DNA of 51,661 nt from DATMRF01 sp035566435 (GTDB lineage Bacteria > Verrucomicrobiota > Verrucomicrobiia > Limisphaerales > UBA8199): the NCBI GenBank assembly GCA_035566435.1, contig DATMRF010000067.1, forward strand, positions 1 to 51,661, in the 5' to 3' direction. Every line of letters begins with the position of its first letter. Position 1 is the first letter of the stretch. The position numbers were made by a program, and so were the translations under genes. Positions 49,456-51,661 of the stretch are shown here, in pieces. The notes beneath the pieces were generated by a model that was not told where the DNA came from, ran no database searches, and worked only from the letters and a program-made list of their open reading frames with translations.

Positions 49456-50971
49456 CGCGCCCTTCAACTTCGATCTCCCGCACACCGAGATCGGTAACCG
49501 AGTCAAATTCCTTCAAGAGCACCGGCGGTGTCGGAACCGGTGGCGGCACTTTGGCAAAGCGCACTTCCCTTCCCGTTAGCCATCTCCAGGGCCAATCCTT
49601 TTCCAACTGGCAGGAGCCAGGTTCGGTCACATAGATAGCGTTCTCCCCTTTGCGCCGCTCCGAATAACGATATTCAGGCCAGAAATACAATTGGTTATCC
49701 GGCGTCTGCGATGTCCGGTAGTAAACCAATGGCTTGCCGGGCAGTGCCGCTCTGGCCTCCGGCAGGTAAAACGTAAATAACCCGGTTATGCCGTAATGGT
49801 CGCAGATGATGAATACCGGTTTGCCCTCCTGGGCCAGTTTCCTTCGCATCCCTTCGACGTAGGCCGCGGTTTCCCGATACCCGCGCACGCGGCGCAAGGG
49901 GTCCACATCCCCAGGCAGTCTTCGCCCGGTTATCGTTCCAACCAGATCGGTGTCGTGCAGTAAAATCACCGCCACCAGGCCAAAGACCAGGCCGCCAATG
50001 AACCAGCCTTTGACTTGGCCCAGGCCTTCCGGCCAGCGCCTGTCCCAATAACTCACCATCAGGCAGTACATCGGAAGCACTCCGGGCGCGATCCAGTTCG
50101 GCAAAACTCGGGAGTGAAGCGAGTACGCCAGATGCCCCAGAAACACCACTCCGCCCATGCAAAAGAAATATAACTCCAGCGGCCTTTCCGGCCGGCATCT
50201 CCAGAAAACAGCCATTGACCATAGAGCGCCGGCAAAAAAAACCGGGTTCAGCAACGCCGCTTCCACGAAGAAAAATTCCCAAAAAAACCTCAAGCTCGGG
50301 TGCCAGGCGGAAGCCAGCCCCGCACTATCGGCGACATGGCGAAGGGTGATCCAGCCATGCTCGGAATTCCAGATGATTACGGGCAGCGCGCAGAGCGCGA
50401 GGACCAGCAAGGCAAGATAAGGCCCCGGTCTTCTCAGGTGCACGCGTGCCGGTGGCCAGACCAGGAAGAACACTGCCCAACACACGATGAGGTACAGCGC
50501 GCTGTACTTGCACAGGAATCCCAGGCCGGCAGCCAGCCCCGCAAGCAGCCATTGTCTTGTCGTCCCGCCGGGTTGCACGGCTCTCCACCCCGCGATCATC
50601 GCCAGCGTCCAACAGACCACCAGGGGTGGATCGATGGTCATCAACACGGTGCCGACGCTCATTAATGGTGCGCTTGTAATAATCAGCAGCAGAAAAAAAC
50701 CCTGGCGCGCGCCGACCTCGCGGGCCATGAACCGCAGCATGACCAGGCTCAGAAGGGCTGCGAAAACAGGTGAGAAAAACCGCACACCAAATTGAGTGTC
50801 GCCCCAAAGGTGAGTGCCGCAAAACTGGATCAATGCGATGCCGGGAGGTTTGCTGTAGTAGGATAGCGCGAGGTGTTTCGACCAAAGCCACTGGTACGCT
50901 TCGTCGGTGCTTAGCTCAATTGTTCCGGAGGCAATGTAGCCCAGACGGACCAGCAACAACGCCGCAATCAA
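49412..50971 (-). CDS. GT39-family membrane glycosyltransferase
   Basis: A 519-residue membrane protein. The motif LSTDEAYQWLWSKHLALSYYSKPPG near the N-terminus holds the catalytic DE(A) of the PMT/ArnT superfamily. About ten helices follow, then a C-terminal soluble domain with WPEYRYSERRKGENAIYV. TTG 50971 is the only in-frame start candidate among ATG/GTG/TTG; the frame stays open about 30 codons further with no conventional start, so the N-terminus is uncertain. It probably transfers a sugar from a lipid carrier at the outer face of the inner membrane. It runs toward the AsnB-type gene. Confidence 0.83.
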   Translation of the reverse strand: MIAALLLVRLGYIASGTIELSTDEAYQWLWSKHLALSYYSKPPGIALIQFCGTHLWGDTQFGVRFFSPVFAALLSLVMLRFMAREVGARQGFFLLLIITSAPLMSVGTVLMTIDPPLVVCWTLAMIAGWRAVQPGGTTRQWLLAGLAAGLGFLCKYSALYLIVCWAVFFLVWPPARVHLRRPGPYLALLVLALCALPVIIWNSEHGWITLRHVADSAGLASAWHPSLRFFWEFFFVEAALLNPVFFAGALWSMAVFWRCRPERPLELYFFCMGGVVFLGHLAYSLHSRVLPNWIAPGVLPMYCLMVSYWDRRWPEGLGQVKGWFIGGLVFGLVAVILLHDTDLVGTITGRRLPGDVDPLRRVRGYRETAAYVEGMRRKLAQEGKPVFIICDHYGITGLFTFYLPEARAALPGKPLVYYRTSQTPDNQLYFWPEYRYSERRKGENAIYVTEPGSCQLEKDWPWRWLTGREVRFAKVPPPVPTPPVLLKEFDSVTDLGVREIEVEGRVMKRVQLFECRRLR

Positions 50972-51394
50972 GACATACCCGCAGCGAACCCATTGGCGGT
51001 CGAGTTCCGACTTCCGCGCTCCGGGCTCGAGACCCGCCTTTACCCCCGCGCCGTCAAAAGGCGATTTCCTGTTAATACTGTCAATATGAGCTCGAACCTA
51101 AGCTCGCCCTCCAGGTCTGGCCAGCTTCTTTTCAGCCCAGGGCAAACGCATCTAACTCGCCCCAAAACCGTGGGGTCCCGGAGGGATTGTTGAGAATAGC
51201 CCAGCCTTTCGAGGCTTGTCATTACCCACATCTTCCGGAAGGAACCTTGAAGGAAACTCATCGAAGGGGCTTCGAGGCTCTACGTGACTCCGGCCGGCTG
51301 CGGTGCCCGGACCCCGCCTGCAATACCGTCAGATTCACCCCACGAAATGTCCGCGGCGTCGAGGCCGCTAAGACACGCCGTGGGCGCGTTGGCG

Positions 51395-51440
51395 CCGGCC
51401 CGAAGGGCCGGGATACCTTAGCCCAGCCCAACGGGCTGGG
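51395..51440. repeat. Double hairpin, CCGGCCC/GGGCCGG plus CCCAGCCC/GGGCTGGG
   Basis: The first stem has 7 bp with loop GAA (51395-51411). After a short spacer (gatacctta) the second stem has 8 bp with loop AAC (51422-51440). Two adjacent perfect stems with tiny loops form a structured repeat. I remember similar CCAGCCCAACGGGCTGG repeats near mobile elements in other phyla; this was not verified. Confidence 0.65.
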
Positions 51441-51501
51441 GCTGGAGTTTGGTTTTCGACTAGATGAGTTATACGCGGGCTTCATTTTTTTGTTGCTAAA
51501 T

Positions 51502-51517
51502 CTAGTTATATAACTAG
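51502..51517. promoter_or_regulatory. Perfect 16-bp palindrome CTAGTTATATAACTAG, operator candidate
   Basis: A self-complementary 16-mer in an AT-rich spot 15 bp before the ATG of the AbrB-like gene. Many AbrB/MazE-type proteins repress their own promoter, so autoregulation is plausible. It could also act as part of a promoter. Confidence 0.45.
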
Positions 51518-51532
51518 ATACTGCCCCCCACT

Positions 51533-51661
51533 ATGGGCTACCCAACTAAAGTTCAACTCATCCAACGTAAACAATCCGAACAATGGTACATCAACTTCCC
51601 GGCCGCCATCGCTCAAGGCATGGACTTCGCCAAGGGCGAGGAAGTCCTCTGGACCATCGCC
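51533..51661 (+). CDS. AbrB/SpoVT-like protein, 5' part only
   Basis: The first 43 codons are visible; the gene runs off the window. IQRKQSEQWYINFPAAIAQ followed by MDFAKGEEVLWTIA resembles the swapped-hairpin fold, with the F-P-A and KGE-x-V-x-W positions typical of AbrB/MazE-type DNA-binding domains. Such genes often precede a transposase or a toxin gene in related genomes, which cannot be checked here. No clear ribosome binding site is visible. Confidence 0.5.
   Translation, partial: MGYPTKVQLIQRKQSEQWYINFPAAIAQGMDFAKGEEVLWTIA

Larger units (their letters stand above)
50972..51532. other. Intergenic stretch with double hairpin and operator-like palindrome
   Basis: There is no supportable gene. 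It holds CTTCCGGAAG (51232-51241), a double hairpin at 51395-51440 and a 16-bp palindrome at 51502-51517. A 108-codon frame across 51187-51513 consists largely of the repeats and is rejected. Confidence 0.5.

Noticed and set aside
51187..51513. A 108-codon frame before the AbrB-like gene
   Set aside because: It is made largely of the double hairpin and low-complexity sequence.
1..51661. CRISPR array or prophage
   Set aside because: There are no regularly spaced identical repeats with unique spacers, and no phage structural or integrase genes.

Overview
The window is a GC-rich (roughly 60%), gene-dense bacterial chromosome segment. Its gene content and architecture suggest a Verrucomicrobiota member, probably Pedosphaera-like. 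The pointers are futalosine-route menaquinone genes, large secreted proteins ending in FnIII/Ig domains, an ECF sigma factor with a long extracytoplasmic tail, a DUF5069 protein, and many small palindromic repeats. This assignment is inference from gene content. No rRNA, tRNA or CRISPR array was found.

Layout. 1-735 has no credible gene but holds two related 10-bp-period tandem arrays. 735-5585 carries an SpmA-SpmB fusion, an alpha/beta hydrolase and menaquinone genes mqnE and mqnA. 5874-6930 is a scar: a truncated, frameshifted phosphoglucose isomerase remnant, then an AT-rich island with one orphan ORF. 6932-16684 is a core block: mnmG, a parvulin-type foldase, pdxA, a methyltransferase, pyrE, an M50-like membrane protein, ptsN, argS and dnaN. 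mnmG contains two perfect TGTTCCACGTGGAACA palindromes, the ParB-binding parS sequence. parS sites plus dnaN 8-9 kb away suggest that the replication origin is nearby, although dnaA, parA and parB are not in view.

16892-22829 has a cysteine desulfurase next to a sulfite-oxidase-fold enzyme, a hexapeptide-repeat protein, dinG and dusB. 22948-29347 has a secreted glycosidase-like protein whose 3' end runs into a repeat, a zinc-ribbon protein upstream of rnc, btpA, and a sigma factor fused to a membrane anchor and secretin/STN-like domains. 29396-34936 has pyrB-pyrR, two small genes, mrp, a sugar-porter MFS transporter and a DUF5069 gene. 35062-45124 (minus strand) holds three exported proteins: a 2063-residue alpha-2-macroglobulin with a thioester motif, a VIT/von Willebrand A protein, and a Tat-exported ThuA-like protein. 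45846-50971 has two GT39/ArnT-type membrane glycosyltransferases around an AsnB-type amidotransferase, likely for envelope glycan modification. The window ends in the first 43 codons of an AbrB-like gene behind a perfect 16-bp palindrome.

The most distinctive non-gene signal is a set of dispersed imperfect palindromes. Several share one design: a hairpin with constant loop GTCCTC and stems that differ between copies but stay paired. Other repeats intrude into coding regions of exported proteins (the macroglobulin, the vWA protein, the ThuA leader and the end of the glycosidase-like protein). The gap at 43822-44266 is a patchwork of several repeat families.
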